Source: Georgenia ruanii
Lineage (GTDB): Bacteria; Actinomycetota; Actinomycetes; Actinomycetales; Actinomycetaceae
NCBI RefSeq assembly: GCF_009193175.1
Contig: NZ_VUKE01000009.1
Coordinates: 62,001 to 126,000, forward strand
Direction: 5' to 3'
Length of the DNA: 64,000 nucleotides
How positions within the stretch are numbered: position 1 is the stretch's first letter; each line of letters opens with the position of its first letter. The position numbers were made by a program, and so were the translations under genes. The notes under the pieces were generated by a model. The model saw only the letters and a list, made by a program, of their open reading frames with translations. It ran no database searches and was not told the DNA's origin. Below are positions 34,135-41,403 of the stretch, piece by piece.

Positions 34135-35514
34135 ATGACGCTCACCGACCGCGCCGTCGCCGTGCCCGGGACCCAGGAGGCTGCGCAGCGGCACCTGTGG
34201 ATGCACTTCGCCCGCCACGCCCCCGGGGAGCCGGTGCCCGTGATCGTGCGCGGCGAGGGCGCCTACGTCTACGACGACGCCGGCCGGCGCTACCTCGACG
34301 GGCTCGCCGGGCTGTTCACCGTCCAGGCCGGGCACGGGCGCACCGAGCTCGCCGAGGCCGCCGCCCGGCAGGCCGCCGAGCTGGCGTACTTCCCGCTGTG
34401 GTCCTACGCGCACCCGCGCGCCATCGAGCTGGCCGAGCGGCTGGCGGGGTACGCACCGGGGGACCTCAACCGGGTCTTCTTCACCTCCGGTGGCGGCGAG
34501 GCCGTCGAGAGCGCGTGGAAGCTGGCCAAGCAATACTTCAAGCTCACCGGCCGGCCGCTCAAGCACAAGGTGATCAGCCGCGCCGTCGCCTACCACGGCA
34601 CCACGCACGGGGCCCTGTCGCTGACCGGCATCCCGGAGGCCAAGGCGATGTTCGAGCCGCTGGTGCCGAGCGCCGTGAAGGTGCCGAACACGAACTTCTA
34701 CCGGGCGACCGAGCACGCCGACGACCTCGAGGCCTTCGGGCGCTGGGCCGCGGACCGGATCGCCGAGGCCATCGAGTTCGAGGGCGCGGAGACGGTGGCG
34801 GCCGTGTTCGTCGAGCCGGTGCAGAACGCCGGCGGCTGCTTCCCGCCGCCGCCGGGGTACCTGCAGCGGGTGCGCGAGATCTGCGACGCCTACGACGTGC
34901 TCATGGTCTCCGACGAGACGATCTGCGCGTTCGGCCGGCTGGGCGAGATGTTCGCGGGCACCCGGTACGGCTACACGCCGGACATCATCACGTGCGCGAA
35001 GGGGCTGACGTCCGGGTACGCCCCGCTCGGGGCGATGATCGCCAGCGACCGGCTGTTCGAGCCGTTCGCCTCCGGTGAGGCGTCCTTCGCGCACGGGTAC
35101 ACCTTCGGCGGGCACCCGGTCGCCGCCGCCGTCGCCCTGGCCAACCTCGACATCTTCGAGCGCGAGGGGCTCAACACTCACGTGCGCACCCACGAGGACG
35201 CCTTCCGGGCGACCCTCGAGCGGCTGCTGGACCTGCCGATCGTCGGGGACGTGCGCGGGGCGGGGTTCTTCTACGGGATCGAGCTCGTCAAGGACAAGGC
35301 CACCCGGGCCACGTTCGACGCCGCCGAGAGCGAGCGGCTGCTGCGCGACTTCGTCTCGGCCGAGCTGTTCCGCGCCGGGCTGTACTGCCGGGCCGACGAC
35401 CGCGGCGACCCGGTCGTCCAGCTCGCCCCGCCGCTGATCGTCGGCCAGGCGGAGTTCGACGAGATGGAGCAGATCCTGCGCGACGTGCTCACCCGGGCGG
35501 CGGCGCTGATCTGA
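34135..35514 (+). CDS. spuC: Putrescine (polyamine) aminotransferase, class III
   Basis: This 459-aa PLP enzyme has the cofactor Lys in IITCAKGLTSGYAPLGA, VFFTSGGGEAVESAWKLA and VSDETICAFGR (the PLP-pyridine Asp). It closely follows the polyamine/pyruvate aminotransferase (SpuC-type) pattern, including WMHFARHAPGEPVPVIVRGEG at the N-terminus. It converts putrescine to 4-aminobutanal (pyruvate as acceptor), the substrate of PatD. GGAGG precedes ATG 34135. It is divergent from the oxidase operon. Confidence 0.92.
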   Translation: MTLTDRAVAVPGTQEAAQRHLWMHFARHAPGEPVPVIVRGEGAYVYDDAGRRYLDGLAGLFTVQAGHGRTELAEAAARQAAELAYFPLWSYAHPRAIELAERLAGYAPGDLNRVFFTSGGGEAVESAWKLAKQYFKLTGRPLKHKVISRAVAYHGTTHGALSLTGIPEAKAMFEPLVPSAVKVPNTNFYRATEHADDLEAFGRWAADRIAEAIEFEGAETVAAVFVEPVQNAGGCFPPPPGYLQRVREICDAYDVLMVSDETICAFGRLGEMFAGTRYGYTPDIITCAKGLTSGYAPLGAMIASDRLFEPFASGEASFAHGYTFGGHPVAAAVALANLDIFEREGLNTHVRTHEDAFRATLERLLDLPIVGDVRGAGFFYGIELVKDKATRATFDAAESERLLRDFVSAELFRAGLYCRADDRGDPVVQLAPPLIVGQAEFDEMEQILRDVLTRAAALI

Positions 35515-35592
35515 CGGCCACGGCGTCCCTGCGGAGCACCCAGCAGAAGCGGGGCGCCACCCCGCCGAAAACGGGCGCAACCCGCCAGCGAT

Positions 35593-35630
35593 GCGCCGAG
35601 CCAGGCGGTTCTTCCCGGCTGGCTCGGCGC
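35593..35630 (+). terminator. Terminator hairpin after spuC
   Basis: GCGCCGAGCCAG pairs perfectly with CTGGCTCGGCGC around a 14-nt loop, 79 nt after the spuC stop. No U tract. Confidence 0.55.
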
Positions 35631-35722
35631 AAGCCCGCTGGCTGCCACCCAAGATCGCGGCCTCAGCGAGGCGCGCGGGCGGCGAGGGCGGGGAAGGCGG
35701 CGCGCGGACCGCACCGAGATGG

Positions 35723-35752
35723 AAAACGCCCGCCTGCCATGGCAGACGGGCG
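35723..35752 (-). terminator. Intrinsic terminator of tRNA-Gly
   Basis: On the minus strand CGCCCGTCTGCC pairs with GGCAGGCGGGCG (one G-U pair) and is followed by TTTT. It begins 5 nt after the tRNA end. Confidence 0.85.
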
Positions 35753-35756
35753 TCGG

Positions 35757-35829
35757 AGCGGATGACGGGACTCGAACCCGCGACCCTCACCTTGGCAAGG
35801 TGATGCTCTACCAACTGAGCCACATCCGC
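35757..35829 (-). tRNA. glyT: tRNA-Gly (anticodon GCC)
   Basis: The complement folds as a full cloverleaf of 73 nt. The acceptor GCGGATG pairs with CATCCGC, the D arm is GCTC/GAGC, and the anticodon stem CACCT/AGGTG carries TGCCAAG (anticodon GCC). The T arm has GGTTCGAATCC and the discriminator base is T. CCA is not encoded. A -10 TATGAT is upstream and an intrinsic terminator downstream. Confidence 0.97.
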
Positions 35830-35863
35830 ACGCCTCCGGAGCGGGCTCCGGGGGTGCCTGAAA

Positions 35864-35869
35864 ATCATA
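35864..35869 (-). promoter_or_regulatory. -10 box of the tRNA-Gly gene
   Basis: TATGAT on the minus strand, 35 nt upstream of the tRNA, stands in an AT-rich patch of a very GC-rich gap. No good -35 is visible. The rest of the gap to the ribokinase gene (35870-36109) shows nothing I can name. Confidence 0.5.
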
Positions 35870-36109
35870 GGCCACCCGGGCCCTGCCCGGCCCCGCCCCA
35901 GCGGCCGGCGGGCGCCGCAACCCGCAGGATTCCGCCACTCCCGGTCATCGCTGTGAGAGAGATAACCCGGCCGCCGGCTCGGGACTGGCAGGACGGGCCG
36001 GGGCACACCGAGCCGCATCGCGCCCACCGGAAGCGGCGCCCCGACGGGACCGGCGCGCCCGGCGAGAGCGAGGCACGGCGGGAGCGGCACGCCCGGCCGC
36101 CGGGCCCCG

Positions 36110-37081
36110 TCACACCTGGCTGTGCACGGCCGAGAACGACACGAGGTCGGCCGGCCGGGGGTAGGAGGCCTGGGCCCCCTCGCCCGTGGCCGCGTACGCG
36201 CCCACGAGCGACGCGATCCGGGCGGCGCGGACGAGGTCGAGGCCCGATGCCAGCCCGGCGAGCAGCGCGCCCGTGAAGGCGTCACCGCAGCCGGTCGTGT
36301 CCACCGCCTCGACCGGTGTCGCCGCGATCTCCTCCACGGCGGCGTGAGGCGACCCGGTGCGCAGCACCACCGCCCCCTCGGCCCCGAGCGTCACCACCAC
36401 GTCGGCGACGCCGAACCGGTCGACGACCTCGCGTCCACACTCGGCCCACGAGGTCTCCCGCGGCGAGCGGCCTAGCATGTCCGCCAGCTCGTGCTCGTTG
36501 ACGACCAGCACGTCGACGAGGCCGAGCAGCTCCGCCGAGGGCCGCCGGTAGGGCGACGGGTTGAGCACCGTCGTCACGGACTCCTCCCGCGCGACCCGGG
36601 CGGCAGCCAGCACCACCGCGTCCGCGACCTCGAAGGCGAGGCCGAGCGCGCGCGAGCCGGCGATGGCGTCGCGGGCGCGGGCGACGTCCTCGGTCGTCGT
36701 CGTCCCGTTCGCACCGGGCGAGACGATGATGAGGTTCTCGGCCGAGGCGTCGACGCAGACGACGGCGGTCCCGGTCGGCACCCCGCTCCGCCGGGCCACG
36801 GCATCGAGCCGGACGCCCGCCGCGGCCAGCTGGTCGAGCACGATGGCGCCGTTGGCGTCGTCGCCGACCGCGCCGACGAGCCGGACGGCCGCCCCCATGA
36901 GGGCCGCCGCCGCGGCCTGGTTGGCCGACTTCCCTCCCGACGTGACGCGCAGCGGGCCCCCTTCGACGGTCTCGCCGGGCCGAGGGAGCCGTTCGGTGCG
37001 AACGACCAGATCGGCGTTCAGGGAGCCGACCACGCAGACGGGGCCGTCGAGAGCCGCAAGTGCGTTCTGGAGAGAGTTCAT
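36110..37081 (-). CDS. rbsK: Ribokinase
   Basis: This 323-aa PfkB-family kinase has VCVVGSLNADLVVRTERLPRPGET, GGKSANQAAAAALMGAAV (substrate loop) and the anion-hole/catalytic motif DTTGCGDAFTGALLAGL. It phosphorylates ribose to ribose 5-phosphate. The start overlaps the LacI stop by 4 bp. In this cassette it would consume ribose released by the nucleoside hydrolase. Confidence 0.9.
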   Translation of the reverse strand: MNSLQNALAALDGPVCVVGSLNADLVVRTERLPRPGETVEGGPLRVTSGGKSANQAAAAALMGAAVRLVGAVGDDANGAIVLDQLAAAGVRLDAVARRSGVPTGTAVVCVDASAENLIIVSPGANGTTTTEDVARARDAIAGSRALGLAFEVADAVVLAAARVAREESVTTVLNPSPYRRPSAELLGLVDVLVVNEHELADMLGRSPRETSWAECGREVVDRFGVADVVVTLGAEGAVVLRTGSPHAAVEEIAATPVEAVDTTGCGDAFTGALLAGLASGLDLVRAARIASLVGAYAATGEGAQASYPRPADLVSFSAVHSQV

Positions 37082-38127
37082 GATGGTCCTTCTGTTTCGT
37101 GCCCCGGCACCGCGTCGTGGGTCGGGAGATGGCGCGACGTGGAACCACGTGCGATGAATTCGGCCCCGGTGAGGACGAGCTTGCGGCCCTTCGGCGGCCG
37201 CCCCTCGAGGATCGATGCCAGCGCCCCCACTCCGGCGGCGGCGAGCTCGGCTACGGGCTGGCGCACCGCCGAGATGCTCGGACGCGTGACACGGAACCAG
37301 TTGTCGTCATCGAAGCTCACGAGCCCGATCTCTGCGCCGATCGCGAGATCGTGGTCCTCCAGGACCTCCATGGCCCCCAGGGCCAACAGGTTGGACAGGG
37401 CGATCACGGCATCGGGCCGACGTGGCCCCTCGAGGAGCTCCCGCATGGCCACCTGGCCCGAGTGCTGAGAGAAGGCGCCCTCCACGACCCGCACGTCGGT
37501 CGCGTCATATCCGGCGCGTCCCAGCGCATCGACCGTGGCCTTGGCCCGCCCCCTGCCGGTGGATGCCTTTCGGGGCCCCGCGATGACGGCGGGACGCTGG
37601 TAGCCCTCACGCACCAGGTGGCGGGCGACGTCGAGGAGCGCAGGTGCCGGATCGACGAAGACCGAGTAGGGCACCTCCCCGGCGGGTCGGCGATCCAGGT
37701 ACACCACCGGGGTGGCGCCGCCGAGGAGGCCCAGCATCCGCGGGGTGGGCGGGCCCGCCGGGACCAGGAGCAGCCCGTCCACCTGCTGCCGCAGCAGCAT
37801 GTCGGTCACCGCCTCTTGCTGCGCGGGATCCTCCATGCCGTTGGCGATCGCCAGCACCCAGCCGCGCCGGCGCACCTCTTGCTCCACGTGGAACGCCAAC
37901 GCGGTCATGAACGGGTTGGTGATGTCGCCGATCACCAGTCCGATGGTCCCGGTGCGCCCGGTCCGCATGGCCGCGGCAACCAGGCTCGGCCGGTAGCCGA
38001 GCCGATCGGCAACCGCCTGCACGCGTACCCGCGTGTCCGGGGAGACGGCCTCGTGCCCCGACAGGGCACGCGACACCGTCGCCACCGAGACCCCAGCGTG
38101 CTCGGCAACTTCTCTGATGGTGGTCAT
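37078..38127 (-). CDS. LacI-family transcriptional regulator
   Basis: The 349-aa repressor has the LacI helix-turn-helix and hinge (TIREVAEHAGVSVATVSRALSGHEAVSPDT) and a periplasmic-binding-protein-like effector domain (about 60-335). It likely binds the two ATCGAT-centred operators upstream of the nucleoside hydrolase gene, with ribose or a nucleoside as inducer. It is in the same direction as those genes but separated from them by a strong hairpin. It is coupled to rbsK. Confidence 0.93.
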   Translation of the reverse strand: MTTIREVAEHAGVSVATVSRALSGHEAVSPDTRVRVQAVADRLGYRPSLVAAAMRTGRTGTIGLVIGDITNPFMTALAFHVEQEVRRRGWVLAIANGMEDPAQQEAVTDMLLRQQVDGLLLVPAGPPTPRMLGLLGGATPVVYLDRRPAGEVPYSVFVDPAPALLDVARHLVREGYQRPAVIAGPRKASTGRGRAKATVDALGRAGYDATDVRVVEGAFSQHSGQVAMRELLEGPRRPDAVIALSNLLALGAMEVLEDHDLAIGAEIGLVSFDDDNWFRVTRPSISAVRQPVAELAAAGVGALASILEGRPPKGRKLVLTGAEFIARGSTSRHLPTHDAVPGHETEGPS

Positions 38128-38146
38128 GGACTTCCCGGAGTCTCGG

Positions 38147-38196
38147 CGAGCGGAAGGTACGGCAGCCGTGACCTTGGCGGCCGTACCTCCCGCTCG
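38147..38196 (-). terminator. Hairpin between the MFS gene and the LacI gene
   Basis: CGAGCGG-AAGGTACGGC pairs with GCCGTACCT-CCCGCTCG (16 bp, one mismatch) around a 16-nt loop, 10 nt past the MFS stop. It probably lowers, rather than ends, read-through into lacI-rbsK. Confidence 0.6.
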
Positions 38197-38205
38197 GGCG
38201 ATGGT

Positions 38206-39618
38206 CTACGCCGTGTCTCCGGCCGGCTTCGGGATGAGCAGGCTCATGAGGAAGGCCAGTCCGAGGAACACTGCGCCCACGATGATCGCACCGCTGTACC
38301 CGGCGGCAGGGCCGCCGGCGTCGAGCGCGGTCTTCACCGCGAAGAGGACCGCGAACGACAGGCCCGCGCCGAGGTTCAACGCGCCGGCGTTCAGGCCCGG
38401 CAGGTAGCCGGGGTTGTCGGCCGGTGAGAGCACGATCCCGAGACCGTTGAGCATGATGTTCGCGATGCCCGCGTAGGTGATGCCGACGAACACCGACACG
38501 CCGAGGAGCAGCCAGCCGGCCGGGTTGCTGACCGTCGCGAGGCAGGCGATCAGGCCCACGACCGTGCCGACGAGGCCCACGCGGAGGATGGCGCGGTAGC
38601 CGAACGTCCCGGCGAGCTTTCCGGCGATCGGCCCCATGACCAGGCCGGCCAGGGCGTACGGCGTCAGCGTGACCAGGGGCGCGACGTCGGCGGCGATGCC
38701 GGCCCCGACCGTCTCGTCCTGGGCGATGGCCGGAATGATGCCGTTCATCACGGCGAACACGCCGGTCATGGTCAGCACGCTGGTGCCGAGCAGCGCCCAC
38801 GTCGCGCGCGAGCGCAGGTAGGCCGGGGGCACGAGGGGGTGGGCGGAGGCCGCCTCCGACTTCCAGAACGCCACGAACGCCACGATCCCGACCGCAAGGA
38901 GCACGACAACGAGCGCCCAGGGCGCGGCGGCCACCTTGCCCGCCTCGTTGAACGCCGTCAGCACGCAGCCGACCGCGACGACGAGGAGGGCGACGCCGCG
39001 CCAGTCCATCGGCTGCGGCACGGCGACACGAGACTCGTCCGTGAGGTACCGGACGGCGAGCACGGCCAGGACGCCGATGACGGCCATGACCCAGAAGATC
39101 GACCGGAACCCGTAGTGCTCGGCGAGGAATCCGCCGGCGAGGGCGTCGACGCCGGCGATGCCGCCGTTGATGGCCGTCACGACGCCGAGGAGCACCGCGT
39201 ACCGCTTGGGGTCCGGCACGGCGACGCGCAGCATGATCAGCGCGAGCGGGACGGTCGGTCCCGCAACACCCTGGACGATCCGGCCCAGGAACAGCACGGT
39301 CACGTTCGGCGCCAGCGCGGAGACCACGCACCCGAGCGCGGTCAGCGCCATCATCCAGGCCAGGAGCCGGCGGCGCCCGATCATGTCCCCCAGGCGCGGC
39401 AGGAAGAGGCTGAACAGCGCCGCCGCGGTGAAGAAGGCGGTCTGGGTCAGGCCGATCTCCGCGGTGGTCGCATCGAGCTGCTTCTCCATGAGCGCCAGTG
39501 CCGGCGACAACATGGAGGCGTTGAGCTGGAAGGCGAAGCACGCGGCGAGCAGGGCCGTCATCACGCCGGCCACCGACCGCCGCGTGCCCACGGTGGGCGT
39601 GGCGGCGGGCGCGCTCAT
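38206..39618 (-). CDS. MFS transporter, nucleoside/ribose cassette
   Basis: The 470-aa carrier has twelve or more membrane helices. Loop 2-3 reads LPRLGDMIGRRRLLAW, motif A of MFS proteins, and QLNASMLSPALALMEKQLD is typical for helix 1. It lies between the nucleoside hydrolase and the LacI gene, overlapping the former by 4 bp (ATGA). It probably imports the nucleoside substrate. Confidence 0.9.
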   Translation of the reverse strand: MSAPAATPTVGTRRSVAGVMTALLAACFAFQLNASMLSPALALMEKQLDATTAEIGLTQTAFFTAAALFSLFLPRLGDMIGRRRLLAWMMALTALGCVVSALAPNVTVLFLGRIVQGVAGPTVPLALIMLRVAVPDPKRYAVLLGVVTAINGGIAGVDALAGGFLAEHYGFRSIFWVMAVIGVLAVLAVRYLTDESRVAVPQPMDWRGVALLVVAVGCVLTAFNEAGKVAAAPWALVVVLLAVGIVAFVAFWKSEAASAHPLVPPAYLRSRATWALLGTSVLTMTGVFAVMNGIIPAIAQDETVGAGIAADVAPLVTLTPYALAGLVMGPIAGKLAGTFGYRAILRVGLVGTVVGLIACLATVSNPAGWLLLGVSVFVGITYAGIANIMLNGLGIVLSPADNPGYLPGLNAGALNLGAGLSFAVLFAVKTALDAGGPAAGYSGAIIVGAVFLGLAFLMSLLIPKPAGDTA

Positions 39619-40568
39619 GCTTCGACCGGCGAGGTGGAGACGGCGTCGATCGCGTCGATGACCATGCCCCAGAACTTCTCGAAGTCGAGGTCGACGGCCA
39701 CCTGGGTGGGGCAGTCGTCGGGCGCGGGGGCGCGGAAGTCCGCCACCGTCATGCCCAGGGTGTGCGTGCCGGTGAGCTCGACGGCGAGCGGCGCCCGGCG
39801 GGTGGTCATCACGCTGGGATCGATGCAGTAGGCGACGGCGCACGGGTCGTGCACCGGCGGGAAGTCGAAGCCCTGCGCGTCCTTGTACGCCGCGCGGAAG
39901 AACGTGAAGAGCCCGAGCACGAAGTCGGACACGGGGGTGTCGAGCGCCTGGATCCGCGCCGCGACCTCGTCCGTCGCCAGCGCCTGGTGGGTGAGGTCGA
40001 GGCCGACCATCGTGAGCTCCCAGCCCGCCGAGAAGACGATGTGGGCGGCCTCCGGGTCGACGAGGATGTTGAACTCGGCGACGGCGGACCAGTTCCCGAC
40101 GTGGTAGCCGCCGCCCATGAGCACGACCTCCTTGACCCGCTCGACGATCCGCGGCTCCTTGCGCACCGCCATCGCGATGTTGGTCAGCGGGCCGATGGGC
40201 ACGAGGGTGACCGTGCCCGGCTCCTCACGCATGACGATGTCGATGATGAGGTCGACCGCGTGGCGGGGGTCGAGGGAGACGGTGGGCTCGGGCAGCTCGA
40301 CGCCGTCCAGGCCGGACTCGCCGTGGACGTCGGGGGCGACCTCCTGGGCCCGGACGAGTGGGCGATCGCACCCCGCCGCGATCGGCACGTCGACCATGCC
40401 GGCGACCGTGGCCACGGCGAGCGCGTTACGGGTGACCTTGGAGAGGGTCTGGTTGCCGCCGACGGTCGTGACGGCCAGGAGATCGATCTCCGGATTGCCG
40501 TGCGCGAGGAGCATGGCGATCGCGTCGTCGTGCCCCGGGTCGCAGTCGAGGATGATCTTCTTTGACAT
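39615..40568 (-). CDS. Nucleoside hydrolase
   Basis: The 317-aa protein starts with KKIILDCDPGHDDAIAMLLA, the DxDxxxDD calcium-binding signature of the IU-nucleoside hydrolase family. Its C-terminal Ca ligand Asp is in FPPVHDPCAVAYCI. It splits ribonucleosides into base and ribose. It is the first gene of the operon with the MFS carrier and has a GGGGGA ribosome site. Two LacI-type operators lie upstream. Confidence 0.95.
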   Translation of the reverse strand: MSKKIILDCDPGHDDAIAMLLAHGNPEIDLLAVTTVGGNQTLSKVTRNALAVATVAGMVDVPIAAGCDRPLVRAQEVAPDVHGESGLDGVELPEPTVSLDPRHAVDLIIDIVMREEPGTVTLVPIGPLTNIAMAVRKEPRIVERVKEVVLMGGGYHVGNWSAVAEFNILVDPEAAHIVFSAGWELTMVGLDLTHQALATDEVAARIQALDTPVSDFVLGLFTFFRAAYKDAQGFDFPPVHDPCAVAYCIDPSVMTTRRAPLAVELTGTHTLGMTVADFRAPAPDDCPTQVAVDLDFEKFWGMVIDAIDAVSTSPVEA

Positions 40569-40616
40569 CGTTGTCCCCCTTCGCCCGGCCTGCTGGAGGG
40601 TTGGTGCCGGACCGTT

Positions 40617-40630
40617 TGGAATCGATTACA
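40617..40630. promoter_or_regulatory. LacI-type operator O1
   Basis: TGGAATCGATTACA is a 14-bp near-palindrome centred on CG, typical of LacI-family sites. It lies downstream of the -10, at the expected transcript start. Confidence 0.75.
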
Positions 40631-40661
40631 CCGGCACCGTAACTCCGCTCGGCCCGACCGA

Positions 40662-40675
40662 TGAAATCGATTCCA
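40662..40675. promoter_or_regulatory. LacI-type operator O2
   Basis: TGAAATCGATTCCA lies 45 bp from O1, centre to centre, and shares its AATCGATT core. It flanks the upstream side of the promoter. Two sites on one face of DNA could support looping. Confidence 0.75.
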
Positions 40676-40760
40676 TGAGCCGTGCGTCACACCCTCGCAC
40701 CCTCGATCGGTCGCGCCCCCACAGACGTTCGCCCCGTGCCAGCCACGCCCACGGGCGTGA

Positions 40761-40845
40761 AGACCCGGCCCGGCCAGGCAGTCCCCGGGACCGGGGAGAC
40801 CCGGCCCGGTGCAGGCAGTCCCCGGGACCGGGGAGACCCGCCCGG
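40761..40845. repeat. 36-bp GC-rich tandem repeat
   Basis: Units starting AGACCCGGCCCGG recur at 40761, 40797 and 40834 (partial). Each contains GTCCCCGGGACCGGGG, which forms hairpins. The repeat lies between the nucleoside hydrolase promoter and the 3' end of the acetyltransferase gene. Confidence 0.8.
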
Positions 40846-40901
40846 CGCGCGCCGTCCCGCCGCACCCGGCCCCCGGTCGACCCGGCGAGGCCGCTGCCGG
40901 G

Positions 40902-41378
40902 TCAGCCGCGGACGGAGAGCTTCATGCCCTCGTGGGAGGCGACGAACCCGAGGCGCGCGTAGAACCGGTGCGCGTCGGCGCGGCGCTTGTCGGTGGTGAG
41001 CTGGACCAGGGCGCAGCCGCGCCGGCGCGCCTCCTCGATCGCCCAGCCCATCATGGCCCGGCCGAGACCCCGCCCCCGCCTGGCCGCGGCCACGCGCACC
41101 GCCTCGACCTGGGCGCGCAGCGCCCCGCGCCGGGCCAGCCCGGGAATGGTGGTCAGCTGCAAGGTGCCGACGACGACGCCGTCGGCCTCGGCGACGACGA
41201 GCAGCTGGGACGGGTCGGCGTCGATCGCCGCGAAGGCGCGCCGGTAGGGCGCGAGATCACCGCCGTCGCGTTCGACGCCGAGCTGGTCGTCGGCGAGCAG
41301 GCGGACGAGGGCCGGCAGGTCCGCCGCGCGCGCACGGCGCAGGACGACGCCGTCGGCGAGGTCGCAGGGGAGCGTCAC
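40902..41378 (-). CDS. GNAT-family N-acetyltransferase
   Basis: The 158-aa protein has the acetyl-CoA loop AARRGRGLGRAMMGWAIEEARRRG and the ending HRFYARLGFVASHEGMKLSV, a canonical GNAT fold. The substrate is unknown. The start is GTG 41378. It stands 25 bp after metE's upstream-strand neighbour stop and is transcribed in the same direction as metF-metE, so it may be the last gene of that transcript. Confidence 0.9.
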   Translation of the reverse strand: MTLPCDLADGVVLRRARAADLPALVRLLADDQLGVERDGGDLAPYRRAFAAIDADPSQLLVVAEADGVVVGTLQLTTIPGLARRGALRAQVEAVRVAAARRGRGLGRAMMGWAIEEARRRGCALVQLTTDKRRADAHRFYARLGFVASHEGMKLSVRG

Positions 41379-41403
41379 GCCGCCAGTGTGCCAAGGTGAC
41401 GGC

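Larger units (their letters stand above)
40569..40901. other. Intergenic region upstream of the nucleoside hydrolase gene
   Basis: These 333 bp hold the operon promoter with two LacI operators (40617-40630, 40662-40675), a TACGGT -10 (40636-40641, minus strand) and a 36-bp tandem repeat (40761-40845). No coding potential was seen. Confidence 0.6.
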
